Shown: positions 22,565 through 33,562 of the stretch, piece after piece
Numbering within the stretch: position 1 is the stretch's first letter
Layout of the letters: the number at the start of each line of letters is the position of its first letter
NCBI RefSeq assembly: GCF_013368755.1
Contig: NC_049564.1
Coordinates: 4,534,001 to 4,598,000 of the forward strand
Direction: 5' to 3'
Length of the DNA: 64,000 nt
From: Talaromyces rugulosus
Taxonomy: Eukaryota; Ascomycota; Eurotiomycetes; Eurotiales; Trichocomaceae
Notes under the pieces: generated by a model
Databases searched by the model: none
The model's input: the letters and a program-made list of their open reading frames with translations, nothing else
What the model was told of the DNA's origin: nothing
Program-made: the position numbers and the translations under genes

Positions 22565-22580
22565 GCATTCTTAAGAATGC
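22565..22580. repeat. Perfect 16-base palindrome
   Basis: GCATTCTTAAGAATGC reads the same on both strands. It lies about 155 bases upstream of the dynamin-like start and could be a dimer-binding operator or a chance palindrome. Confidence 0.5.
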
Positions 22581-22733
22581 TAAATGCCACAATGCTACGA
22601 CAGTATAAACTGCTGTGATTGAATTGACCTGTCTCACGTAAACTCAGAATCGATCAACTATATATAACCAGAAGCCGCCTGCCCAGCGCATCCTCATCAC
22701 ACAGTGTTAGATAACATCTACCATTCAGTGAAA

Positions 22734-25110
22734 ATGGGCTCTATTAACAATTTGGACAATGAGGCATTCCAAGGTCATTCCCTGTCTTCTTGAGATAGAA
22801 GAATACTAATTGTTGTTTATAGACGAGCGTGCGAGAGGTGGTACTCATCACTTCATTCCTGAAGCCTTGAGCTCTCTTGAGACGTTCGACCACCGACGAG
22901 TGTTAGACATTGTATCTCAGCTTCGAAAGTGTGGACTGAACAGCGTCCTGTCATTACCGCAAATAGTGGTTTGCGGCGACCAGTCAGCAGGGAAAAGTTC
23001 AGTATTGGAAGCATTAACTGAGATACCCTTTCCACGCAAGGACAACTTATGTACAAGGTATCCGACCGAGATAATATTACGACAGGCAAAATCAGATTCA
23101 CTCCAAATCAGAGTGATCCCCGGTCCCGAACGCTCTGCCGAAGAGCAAAAATCTATCAAAGACTTCAGGGAAAGCATCACAAGCTTTGAGGAGTTGCCCC
23201 AAGTCATGGCTAAAGCCACAGAGGTGATGGGAATAGACAAAGAGAATGGTGACGGTGGCGATACGAATCATCGACATGCCTTTGCGCGTGACGTGCTCAG
23301 TGTCGAGATAGAAGGACCAAATCGCCCGCAGCTTACGGTTGTTGATTTACCCGGAATCGTACAGTCACAGACAAAAGATACCTCGCAGGCAGACGTCGAC
23401 ATGACAATCAAAATAACCGAGTCGTATATTTCCCAACCACGTACCATTTGCCTAGCCGTTATATCCGCAACTAACGACTATGCCAACCAACCGATTCTCA
23501 ATAAGGTTCGCCATTTTGATCCCAAAGGTGAACGTACCCTGGGCATCATCACCAAACCGGATCGGCTGCACCCTGGCTCAGAAACTGAAGATGCCTTTCT
23601 TCGCTTAGCAAAGAATGAGGATATCTATTTCACATTAGGATGGCATATCCTTAAAAATCGAAGTTACGAAGACGCCGAGGTTTCCATTCAGGAAAGAAAT
23701 GCTTCCGAGTCAAATTTTTTTCGACAATCTAGATTTGGAACACTTCCTCCCGAGCAAATAGGCATCGGCAGTTTTACAGACCGTTTGAGCAAAATGTTAT
23801 TTTCGCATGTGCAGCAAGCACTCCCACGGCTTCATCAGGAGCTAGATGAAGCTTTGGAAGATATCAGCAAAGAATTGGCGGTTATAGGAGAGTCTCGTGC
23901 TTCTCCGGAAGAATGCAAAATATTTTTGGCTCAATTGGCATTAAGTTTCTATGAGATTTGCAAAGCGGCCGTCAATGGCCACTATGAGGGTGATTACTTT
24001 AGATATACCGGGAAAGGATCCTCTATTCAAGATCTGGCCGTCAATCGACGTTTACGTGCTGAGATTCAGCTCCTCAATCAAGAATTTGCTGAAGATATAC
24101 GCCAAAAAGGACATAAATATCACATCATAGGCCTGGGGGATGTTTCTCCAGATACGAAGCAAGAGGACCTAGAGTCTCTCGATGAAGAACCTTTGGAAAG
24201 TGAAAGAGAGACCAAAAACAAACCCCCAGCTATCTTGGACCCCCAGAAGATGCAACACCGAAAGGCGATGAAGTGGGTGAATGATGTAGTTGTTAGAACG
24301 CGGGGACGAGAGTTACTCGGTAACTTCAATCCTCTCGTTATTGCAGAGCTGTTTCGAGAACAATCTTCTAGATGGAGTTTCTTCGCAAAGGAACATATTA
24401 ATAAGGCATCAGACGCATCTAGGCGTTTTTTGGAGCGTGTCCTCCACGACATGGCACCTCGGGATATATTCAATCGACTTTGGCCTCGAATCTTAGAAGA
24501 TATAACAAGAAAACGCCAGCATGCCACAGATGAGCTTGGAAAAATTGTCAAGGATAGTCGAAGCTATGTGATTAACTACAATCACTATTATACTGATACT
24601 ATCAAGAAATCTCGATATGAAAGGAGAAAGACCCACATGGAGCAATGTCTCGCGAAAGCCACGCGCCACAGAAAGATACCAGGATCGAAAACAGACCAGA
24701 CATATGCTGATATTGACCTAAATCATCTACTCGGCCTCTTTTCGGAGCGCATCGATCCCAACATGGATGATCATAGTTCTGAAGAAGTTCTTGATTGTCT
24801 ATTTGCAATATACAAAGTATGCTCTCATATGTGGACTGCAACATAGCTGAAAAGTGCATACTAACTGCCATTACAGGTAAACCAGAAAGTATTTATTGCA
24901 AATGTTACCATCCAAGTTATTGAGCGGCACATTTTGCAGGGTCTGGAAGACATCTTCTGCCCATTGACTGTTGCAACTATTTCCGATGCCGATGCAGTTG
25001 CTCTCGCATCAGAGCCTGCGGCCACTACGAAACAGCGAGACTTTTTGACTGGTAGGCTTGCAAAACTTAAGCAGGGACGTGAAATATTGCGAGAATTTAC
25101 GTCGACTTGA
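22734..25110 (+). CDS. Dynamin-like large GTPase (Mx-like)
   Basis: Three exons (22734-22773, 22823-24816, 24877-25110) give 755 aa. The GTPase motifs are complete: G1 GDQSAGKSS (residues 65-73), a G2 threonine in YPTEI, G3 DLPG and G4 TKPD. A helical middle/stalk region follows. The last exon resembles the GTPase effector region (VTIQVIERHILQGLEDIF). There is no pleckstrin or transmembrane segment, so it resembles the Mx-like dynamins that are expanded in filamentous fungi and not Vps1 or Dnm1. Such proteins polymerise on membranes; the fungal Mx-like group has no settled role. It is flanked by a pair of direct repeats together with the next gene. Confidence 0.92.
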
Positions 25111-25330
25111 GACAGTACCTCTGGCTAGGCATTCAAAGCAACAACAATAGTCAACTGTTGTGATGGGTTTCACTCAAATCATGATAGTTTTTTTTTTGTT
25201 CATTAAGAATTTTGATGTGCAGAAGAATATGCACGGTTGACCAGATTCTGTCAAAATTACGTACATATCTTGGTTATAGAGAAGAAGGAAAAGAATACAA
25301 AAAAACACTAGCTAGTTGTGTTGGAACTTG

Positions 25331-25858
25331 TCAATACTTGCTGAGTGTGACCTCTTCACAGTGTGATGGCAAATTTTTGATTGGCGACGCAGCCCAATAA
25401 ATAGACTTTGTTCCGGGAAATCCGCCTTCCATAAAAGCATCACATTTAATCCATCCATAAAACCCATCATAATCGAACTGCAGCGACCCGGTTTTTCCCC
25501 AAGAGAAGCCAGGTGTCGAAGAAGGCCAGGGATCACCGTTCCCACCGTCGCTAAGTATATCTCCGGTTACGCTAGTAGACCCCAGAGTCGTGTTGTATGC
25601 GGCTAAAACCGAAAACCCAATGTCAACGTACTCGTTGTAATGGAAAACAAGTTCTGTGTTGTTGTTGATAGACACGGGATTGGCACCATCAGCGGCGTTA
25701 TGAAGAGTAAGTGTGTATTGAAAACCAGGCTCGCCTCGTTGGAAATCGAACCCAAGAAACCAGTTGCCGTTGCCGATTTTGAGGTGTGTGTCATTTGTAG
25801 CGAGAGCGGGCGAAGCAGCAGCCACAAGGCTGAAAAGGGAGAGAATAGAGGTACGCAT
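25331..25858 (-). CDS. Small secreted protein of unknown function
   Basis: A single exon of 175 aa. Residues 1-20 form a clear signal peptide (MRTSILSLFSLVAAASPALA). The mature part is about 155 aa, acidic and rich in Gly, Asn and aromatic residues. It has several N-glycosylation sequons (NDT, NNT, NTT) and only one cysteine, near the C-terminus. I do not recognise the family; the aromatic- and Gly-rich composition suggests a beta-sandwich. A TATA-like element lies about 55-60 bases upstream on the minus strand. It converges with the dynamin-like gene, 220 bases apart. Candidate effector or wall protein, but this is only a guess. Confidence 0.75.
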   Translation of the reverse strand: MRTSILSLFSLVAAASPALATNDTHLKIGNGNWFLGFDFQRGEPGFQYTLTLHNAADGANPVSINNNTELVFHYNEYVDIGFSVLAAYNTTLGSTSVTGDILSDGGNGDPWPSSTPGFSWGKTGSLQFDYDGFYGWIKCDAFMEGGFPGTKSIYWAASPIKNLPSHCEEVTLSKY

Positions 25859-27489
25859 TTTGATGAGAAGGAGGCTCTATTGGCATGACTTTTGGAGAGA
25901 CACAACCTTGGTTTAAATAGTAGATATTGGCAGGCCCGTCACCAACAACCCCTAAAATTAACGTTACTTCATTGTAGTATTGGTAGTAGTTACTAATTAG
26001 TTGGTTGTGCGCCAAGGCCTATTTTACGACGTTTGAGGTAACCTCACACTGATAAAATAGCTATAACTAAGACATGCGTATCGAAAAGCACTTTTCTTAT
26101 AAGCCGATTGGCTCATTCTATTTGCGCATATTCGCGAATAGCTACAGAGTAGTTAACTAGTTACATGTCTGGCATTTATTCTATCTAACCAATTGCGGCT
26201 AAAATGAACATAAGCGTAGAAAATTCTGACCAATCCTGGGACTTTAAAAACTAAAAACTCTCCGCGTTTCCAAAAGGGACCATAGTTTATCTCAGACTTG
26301 TTGATACTAGAGCGTTGTTCTCCTCAGCCATGCAGATTCGGCAGCCTCCAAACGTGCTGGTTATGTTCGTTCATTATCAGTTAACCACCCCAGCAAAATA
26401 AACTCCAACTACAATAAACTTAAATATGTGTTGGCCGTTAAATAGTAATAGATGACCATTTGAAAGAAAAGGCTGAGCATAAAGCGGCGTGACGCTGAGC
26501 CTGCTAGCGTCGCACATATTTGTTATATAGGTACGTAGAAGAAAGGATTAGTCCTTATATGAAAATAAGGTTTATTATATTGATATAATAAATGCTTGGT
26601 TTTGTTATTTATCTTGAGGATACTTCGTGTATATCCTGTTTCTTCGAGTGGAAATAAATTAGAACTACAATCTTCAATGATGAAATCATCAACAACGTCA
26701 AGGCAGTGCAATAAGACTCATCGAACACACTCGGAAGCTCGGATCGCAAAGACCCTTTATTTTGGCCGGTCCATATGCAGTAAGTAACTCTCCGTGTGGC
26801 GGTCAGCAGAAGAAGTCGATCGATCACGGCCATTCTGATGCATCTCACGAGGCGGCCAATCGTTGACAGCATCCTACACGTGGCACTAGACGAGCTGACA
26901 TAATTTCGTCAGCTTCTTGTTCATCCTTGACGGCGGCCGAGGACTCCGATGATATTTTCGTTAGTGCCAACATTTTACTGCTAAGCAGAATTAATCCACC
27001 CGGCTGGGTTGAAAAACGCCAAGGACTATGTGGTTGCAGGTGACGTGGAATGCATCAATTGATGTAGATATCTAGGCACGTACCTATCAGTCCCTGTACG
27101 GGGTCAATGGATGCTATAGATAGCAGAAGACCGACTGTGGCGCCACAGTGACAGGTGCGACTTTTATATCCTGAATCAGAGTGCGGGTGATGGAACGGGG
27201 CGCCTGAATCGACTTGTCGGGGTCCCCGCCGGGAAAAGCGCCTTAGCTTATTAGTAATATTATCGGATATAGCTCTGATTCCCACATCTTTGACCTCTTT
27301 TTTGTTTTGTTTTTTTTTTATCCCTCTTGTGCCGCCTGCTATTTCCCGTCTCCCAAGCAGAGGGGCGCTCTTCTCTCGCGTCTCCTGCCTCTGCTCGTCT
27401 TTCTTCACCTTCCCGTTTGGGCGACCGACGATTTGGAGTCCAGAAAAAACAAAACTCTCGCCGTCTTGCTTCGGCACTAATCCGCCAAA
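25859..27489. other. Intergenic region upstream of the ABC transporter
   Basis: 1,631 bases between divergent genes. It contains repeat copy B (26555-26633) and a CACGTG core (26877-26882). A TATA-like element for the small secreted gene lies at 25913-25919. The stretch before the transporter start is T- and C-rich. No further gene is recognised. Confidence 0.5.
26555..26633 (+). repeat. Direct repeat copy B (about 79 bp)
   Basis: Matches copy A at 22432-22514 in the same orientation, with roughly nine of ten bases identical when a short gap is allowed near 26608. The copies are 4.1 kb apart. Confidence 0.8.
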
Positions 27490-30400
27490 ATGGCAGACTC
27501 GGATAACTCGTTCCCTGAAAAGGACTCGATTTCCACCGAGGCTGGCTACGAAGAGGGCCGCGAGAACGTGAGAAGCTCCAACCCAAAAGGACTGTCGCGG
27601 ACAGACACTGGCGTCGACGTCGACCGCGCCCAAAAGGACTTTGCCGAACTGAGCCAGCAGTTCTCCAACATCTCGCAACAAGCACGCCGTCTGTCCAGAC
27701 AGGCATCCAAGCCGTCCAAGCACGAAGCTGTTCATGATGTCGAACAAAGCCCCAGCTCGGCCAGCACAAACGGCGAACCGTGGGATCTCGAGACCGCGCT
27801 TCATGGGTCACGGGCGGCCGAGAACGAGGCCGGCATCAAACACAAGCACATTGGTAGGTCACCGTGCAAGAAGAAAAAAAAAAGTCAATGCTAACTGATT
27901 GCAGGTGTAATCTGGGACGGCCTCACTGTGCGAGGCTTTGGTGGCGTCAAGACATTTGTGCAGACATTCCCCGACGCTGTGGTTGGCTTCTTCAACATTT
28001 ACGAAACCTTCAAGTCACTCTTTGGATTGACCAAAGGCGGCGTCGAAAATGACATTCTTCGCGATTTCCGCGGTGTTTTGAAACCCGGCGAGATGGTTCT
28101 TGTGCTTGGTCGCCCCGGCTCTGGCTGCACCTCGTTTTTGAAAGTCATTACAAACCAACGATATGGTTACACCTCCATTGATGGAGACGTAAATTATGGG
28201 ATATTCGACAGCGATACTTTTGCGAAAAAGTACCGCGGTGAAGCCGTCTACAACCAAGAAGACGATGTTCATCACCCTACCCTGACCGTTGGCCAAACCC
28301 TCTCTTTTGCTCTGGACACCAAGACTCCCGGTACGAGACCGACTGGAATAACAAAGAAGGACTTCAAGAAAAAGGTCATCCAATTGCTGCTTAAAATGTT
28401 CAATATCGAGCACACAGCCAACACCGTTGTCGGTAATGCCTTTATCCGCGGTGTCTCTGGCGGAGAACGCAAGCGAGTCAGCATTGCCGAGATGATGGTT
28501 TCCTCTGCAACCATCCTGGCATGGGATAACACCACGCGAGGTCTAGACGCTTCCACCGCATTGGATTTTGCAAAATCACTGCGAATAATGACCAATATCT
28601 ACCAAACAACAACCTTTGTTTCCCTGTATCAGGCCTCGGAGAATATCTACAAGCAATTCGACAAGGTAATGGTTATTGACGAAGGTCGTCAAGTATTCTT
28701 TGGGCCTGCTGCTGAAGCTAGATCTTACTTTGAGGGCCTGGGTTTCAAAAAGAAGCCCCGTCAAACTACACCCGACTACTTGACTGGATGCACCGACCCT
28801 TTCGAGAGAGAATATGAAGATGATGTTGCAAAAGGACCATCTAATCCGGACGAATTAGTCAAAGCCTTTGACGAATCCAAGTACCGACAGCTTTTGGACG
28901 ATGAAATGACCGCATATCGCAATCAAATTCAAGAAGAAAAGCATGTCTACGAAGAGTTTGAAATTGCCCACCAACAAGCCAAACGCAAGTTTACCCCCAA
29001 GTCCTCAGTCTACTCGATTCCATTTTATCTGCAAATATGGGCATTGATGCAACGTCAATTCCTCGTTAAATGGCAGGACAAATTCGCCTTGACTGTGTCG
29101 TGGGTGACGTCAATTGGAACGGCTATAATATTGGGTACAGTTTGGTACAAATTGCCTACTTCCAGTGCCGGCGCCTTTACCCGTGGTGGTTTACTGTTTA
29201 TTTCCCTTCTTTTCAATGCATTCCAGGCGTTTGCAGAACTAGGGTCGACTATGATGGGCCGTCCGATTGTGAACAAGCACCGTGCATTTACTTTCCACCG
29301 TCCAAGCGCCCTATGGATCGCCCAGATATTGGTTGATACAGCCTTCGCTGCCGTGCAGATATTGGTTTTTAGTATCATTGTCTACTTCATGTGCGGCTTG
29401 GTCCTCGATGCTGGTGCTTTCTTCACTTTCGTTCTGATTATTATTACGGGCTACCTTTCAATGACCCTATTTTTCCGAACCATAGGGTGTCTCTGTCCCG
29501 ATTTTGACTACGCCATGAAGTTCGCAGCTGTTATCATTACTCTCTACGTGCTGACCGCTGGTTACTTGATTCAATATCAGAGCGAGCAGGTGTGGTTGAG
29601 GTGGATATTCTATATCAACGCACTTGGGCTTGGATTCGCTGCTCTTATGGTGAACGAATTCAAACGATTGACAATAACTTGTTCCGAGTCCTCGCTAGTG
29701 CCTTCTGGTCCAGCATATAGTGATGTTGGCATTGCTTACCAAAGTTGTACCCTGCAAGGAAGTTCCCCCGGGTCCAGTGTTATTCCTGGTTCTGCTTATC
29801 TTAGCGCAGGCTTCAGTTACGAAGACGGCGATCTTTGGCGCAACTTTGGAATTATCATCGCCCTGATTGTCTTCTTCCTGTTCACCAACTCCTATCTAGG
29901 AGAAGTCGTTAATTGGGGTGCTGGCGGTAGAACGATCACGTTTTATCAGAAAGAAAACGACGAGCGTAAAAAGCTTAACGAGGAATTGATGACCACAAAG
30001 CGCAAACGTCAGGATAAAGAACTGGAAGAATCGTCTTCGGAATTGAACATTACTTCCAAGGCGGTGCTTACGTGGGAGGATCTGAAATACGATGTCCCAG
30101 TCCCAGGCGGCACGCGAAGACTACTGAATTCGGTTTTCGGCTACGTTCAACCTGGAAAGCTCACCGCGCTAATGGGGGCTTCGGGTGCTGGAAAGACGAC
30201 TCTGCTTGATGTGCTGGCTGCTCGAAAGAGTATTGGTGTTATCGCCGGTGATATTTTGATCGATGGAAAGCCTCCTGGTGCATCCTTCCAACGAGGCACG
30301 GCCTATGCGGAACAGCTTGACGTCCACGAGTCAACGCAAACAGTGCGAGAGGCGCTACGCTTCTCTGCCGAACTACGCCAGCCTTATCATGTTCCCTTGT

Positions 30401-32020
30401 CTGAGAAGCATGCATATGTGGAAGAAATTCTGTCTCTTTTGGAACTTGAGACCCTTGCAGACGCTATCATTGGGTTCCCCGAGTTTGGTCTATCTGTGGA
30501 AGAACGTAAACGTGTTACCATTGGTGTGGAACTAGCAGCCAAGCCTGAACTTCTCCTGTTTTTGGATGAACCAACGTCTGGTCTTGACAGTCAATCTGCG
30601 TTCAATATTGTTCGATTTTTACGCAAACTTTCGGCAGCAGGTCAGGCTATTCTCTGTACTATCCATCAACCCAACTCGGCACTGTTTCAAAGCTTTGACC
30701 GACTCTTGCTTTTACAGAGAGGCGGTGAGTGTGTTTACTTTGGAGATATCGGACAAGACAGCCAGGTCCTGATTAACTATTTCCGGGACAATGGAGCCGA
30801 ATGCCCTCCCGATGCCAACCCGGCAGAATGGATGCTAGATGCTATCGGTGCTGGCCAAACCCCTCGTATCGGAGATCGTGATTGGGGTGACATTTGGCGC
30901 GACTCGCCTGAGTTGGCAAAGACTAAAGCGGACATTGTCAAAATGAAAAAAGATCGGATAGCGGACAACAAGGAGGACGGTGATAAGTCTAAAAAGGAGG
31001 TTGAATATGCCACGCCCACTTGGTTCCAGATTAGAACGGTCGTTCGGAGAACTAACTTGGCTTTCTGGAGATCCCCCAACTACGGATTTACCAGATTGTT
31101 CACCCATGCTGCCATTGCTCTGCTCACCGGTCTTGCGTTCTTGCAATTGGACGACTCACGATCTTCACTTCAGTATCGAGTTTTCGTCCTTTTCCAAATT
31201 ACTGTCATTCCTGCCATTATCATCCAACAGGTTGAGCCCAAGTACGACATGTCGCGTCTTGTCTCATATCGAGAGTCTGCGTCAAAGACGTACAGGTCGA
31301 TTGCATTCGCCACAGCTATGGTGGTTGCTGAGGTTCCCTACAATGTGCTCTGCTCAGTGGTGTTTTTCCTTCCAATTTATTACATCCCCGGCTTTATGAG
31401 CGAGTCGTCCCGTGCAGGCTACCAATTTTTTATGGTACTGATCACCGAATTCTTTGCTGTGACCCTTGGTCAGCTGATTTCCGCCCTGACTTCGTCGTCC
31501 TACATTGCATCCCAACTCAACCCTCCGTTTATCATTGTGTTTGCGTTGTTTTGTGGTGTCGCGATTCCCAAGCCCCAGATTCCCAAATTCTGGAGAGCCT
31601 GGTTGTATCAACTGGACCCATTTACTCGTCTGATTGGAGGAATGCTTGTCACCGAGCTCCATGGCCGTGAGGTTCACTGCACACAAGCTGAACTAAACAG
31701 TTTCCCAGCCCCAGGCAACCAAACCTGTGGTGAATACATGGAGCCATACTTTGCAGCTGGCGGGCCTGGTTACATCGTCAACAATATCACCCAGCTATGC
31801 GAGTATTGTGCATACAAGGTCGGAGACGAGTTTTACTCGCCTTTTGAGTTGAGTTTCGATAATAGATGGCGTGACCTGGGTATTTTTGCTGCATTTATTG
31901 CTAGCAACATTATCATCCTTTTCATTGGGGTAAGTTATTATGTCTTTAACGTTTAGAGTATCTGTTCTTTGCTAACATGTCGATATCTAGTCGCGCCTGC
32001 TCAACTTCAACAAGCGTTAA
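27490..32020 (+). CDS. PDR-type (ABCG) full-size ABC efflux transporter
   Basis: Three exons (27490-27853, 27905-31929, 31991-32020) give 1,472 aa; the last exon encodes only SRLLNFNKR. The order is NBD-TMD-NBD-TMD, the reverse topology of the pleiotropic drug resistance group. NBD1 has Walker A GRPGSGCTS and signature VSGGERKR, with the degenerate Walker B WDNTTRGLDAS usual for this group. NBD2 has Walker A GASGAGKTT, the PDR-type signature LSVEERKR and Walker B LLLFLDEP. Two blocks of six membrane segments follow the nucleotide domains. It sits in the plasma membrane and exports hydrophobic compounds such as azoles or plant and fungal metabolites. It resembles Cdr1/AtrB-type pumps; the natural substrate is not known. 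Confidence 0.96.
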
Positions 32021-32465
32021 TCGACTGTCATTCTTGTGTATTTCATTGACAACCATTTTTCGGTGTTGACAGGGTGGGAAGTCACCAAAAGAGTTTTCCA
32101 TAGTAGATTGATAGAGCATGTTCCTGATGTACCATGTTACCTGGTCTAGAAAAAGTATATTAGATAATTAATTCATTAATTTCTCAATCAACAACACTAC
32201 ATCTGACCTGATAATAGCAAAACATTTACTTATTCCATACATCAATTGATGTGTCATAAACGCCAAAGACATGTCAATTGGTTGTACACGTCAGCGAATC
32301 AGGAGTGTATCCCACCCTTAACACCTCACACCTAGCTCAGATTTCTTCCACGAACTAGAAACACACTCCCATCAACAATCATTTCTACCTACTCGTGATC
32401 AAAACATCTCGGATAATTTTTAGTTTGACCTGTTCACCGACCACCCAAATCAAGGCAGAAGAGAT
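32021..32465. other. Intergenic region
   Basis: 445 bases between the transporter stop codon and the next start in the same direction. I see no gene or repeat. Confidence 0.5.
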
Positions 32466-33281
32466 ATGAGTGCTGGCAATCAAGAGGCGCCCTACCAACG
32501 CCCTGACCCTCTCGCAATATTCCCTTTGGTTGCTACGCAGCCTCTTGAAGGGTTACCATCGAAAATAATATCCAACGACTCCAACTATGAATTTTACGGA
32601 CCCTTTGACCAAACCCAGCTGGCTGTGTCAGCTAGCGAATTTATCCTGTCCCGATCGGATGCAACAAGCCGCCAAACTATTTCCGCTGAACTGAATCGTT
32701 TTCTCACAGTAGCTGTTCAAAACTGCTACAAAACAGCTAGTTCGACCGATAGATCTGATATAATACACTCGTGCTGGTTAACAATCCGAGCTTATTCTGC
32801 AACAGATGAGTTCAAACTGCCCAGATGGCATCGCGATGGGCGAATGTTTGATTGTACGTGCTTCGAGCGACGAACCATACCTCATTCCAAGTACGCTTTT
32901 ACTCTGTTGGGCCCACCAACCTTGGTTCTGTCGCCCAGCGCCGAGTTGGATGAAGCATTTGATACCGCGGGAAGAACATGGCAGGAAGATAATAGAAACC
33001 TGCTTGAAGCGAGTCGGAAAGAAGGAGGTATACAGTCCCAAATAAGACTTGCGGAAAAGGAAAGACCTTTTCTAGCGGAGCGTTTACGAAATTTCAAACC
33101 GGTGCCCTTGGAGCCCAGCCAGATCATTCGTTTTTCTTGGGGACAGTCGGATTCTCCAGTTCACTCTGAACCGGACTTTTCTGCAACGGATCGGATTTTT
33201 GTCAGTATCTTATTTGGGAGTGAAAAAGAAATTAAAGACATGTGCAGATTCAGAAAAGCAAAGTACAATGAGGAAAATTAA
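32466..33281 (+). CDS. Uncharacterised protein with Fe(II)/2OG-dioxygenase-like residues
   Basis: A single exon of 271 aa, no signal peptide or membrane segment. I do not recognise a named family with certainty. The segment LPRWHRDGRMF contains an HxD pair. About 110 residues later there is a VHSEP histidine followed by DRIFVSILFG, with an arginine two strands away from it. That spacing (HxD ... H ... R) and the surrounding beta-strand pattern recall the double-stranded beta-helix of Fe(II)/2-oxoglutarate dioxygenases and the DUF1826-type proteins. The N-terminal 60 residues look disordered. The neighbours are a PDR transporter on the left and an APH-fold protein on the right, both in the same direction; no shared role is evident. 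Confidence 0.7.
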   Translation: MSAGNQEAPYQRPDPLAIFPLVATQPLEGLPSKIISNDSNYEFYGPFDQTQLAVSASEFILSRSDATSRQTISAELNRFLTVAVQNCYKTASSTDRSDIIHSCWLTIRAYSATDEFKLPRWHRDGRMFDCTCFERRTIPHSKYAFTLLGPPTLVLSPSAELDEAFDTAGRTWQEDNRNLLEASRKEGGIQSQIRLAEKERPFLAERLRNFKPVPLEPSQIIRFSWGQSDSPVHSEPDFSATDRIFVSILFGSEKEIKDMCRFRKAKYNEEN

Positions 33282-33562
33282 TCCGAGGAGGAAAAATTAA
33301 AATAAAAGAGAGAAGCTCGAAGCTGAAGCGAAGGCTGCGAAATAGTTCTGCCAAGTTAGGCTATACATTTAAAGGTATTAGTTTAATGTGCTTGTAACCC
33401 AACTCCTATTTTCAAGTATAATTGAGGTCCACGCCTTTTACTACAACTAGGTATACAGTCTGTTCATACCAAGTGACTGGCCAATCACAGCAACAGGGAC
33501 CACGCACGGCCAAGCATATGCGAACTCCCTTGGTCAACTCTGCGTCTCTTTCCACCTCCACC

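Larger units (their letters stand above)
22187..22733. other. AT-rich divergent promoter region
   Basis: 547 bases between the regulator and the dynamin-like gene. It holds one copy of a direct repeat (22432-22514), a 16-base perfect palindrome (22565-22580) and a TATA element (about 22659-22667) some 70 bases before the dynamin start. Confidence 0.6.

Noticed and set aside
33422..33562. Upstream in-frame extension of the APH-fold gene
   Set aside because: The ATG at 33563 has an ideal context and fits the family N-terminus; the extension is unlike coding sequence.
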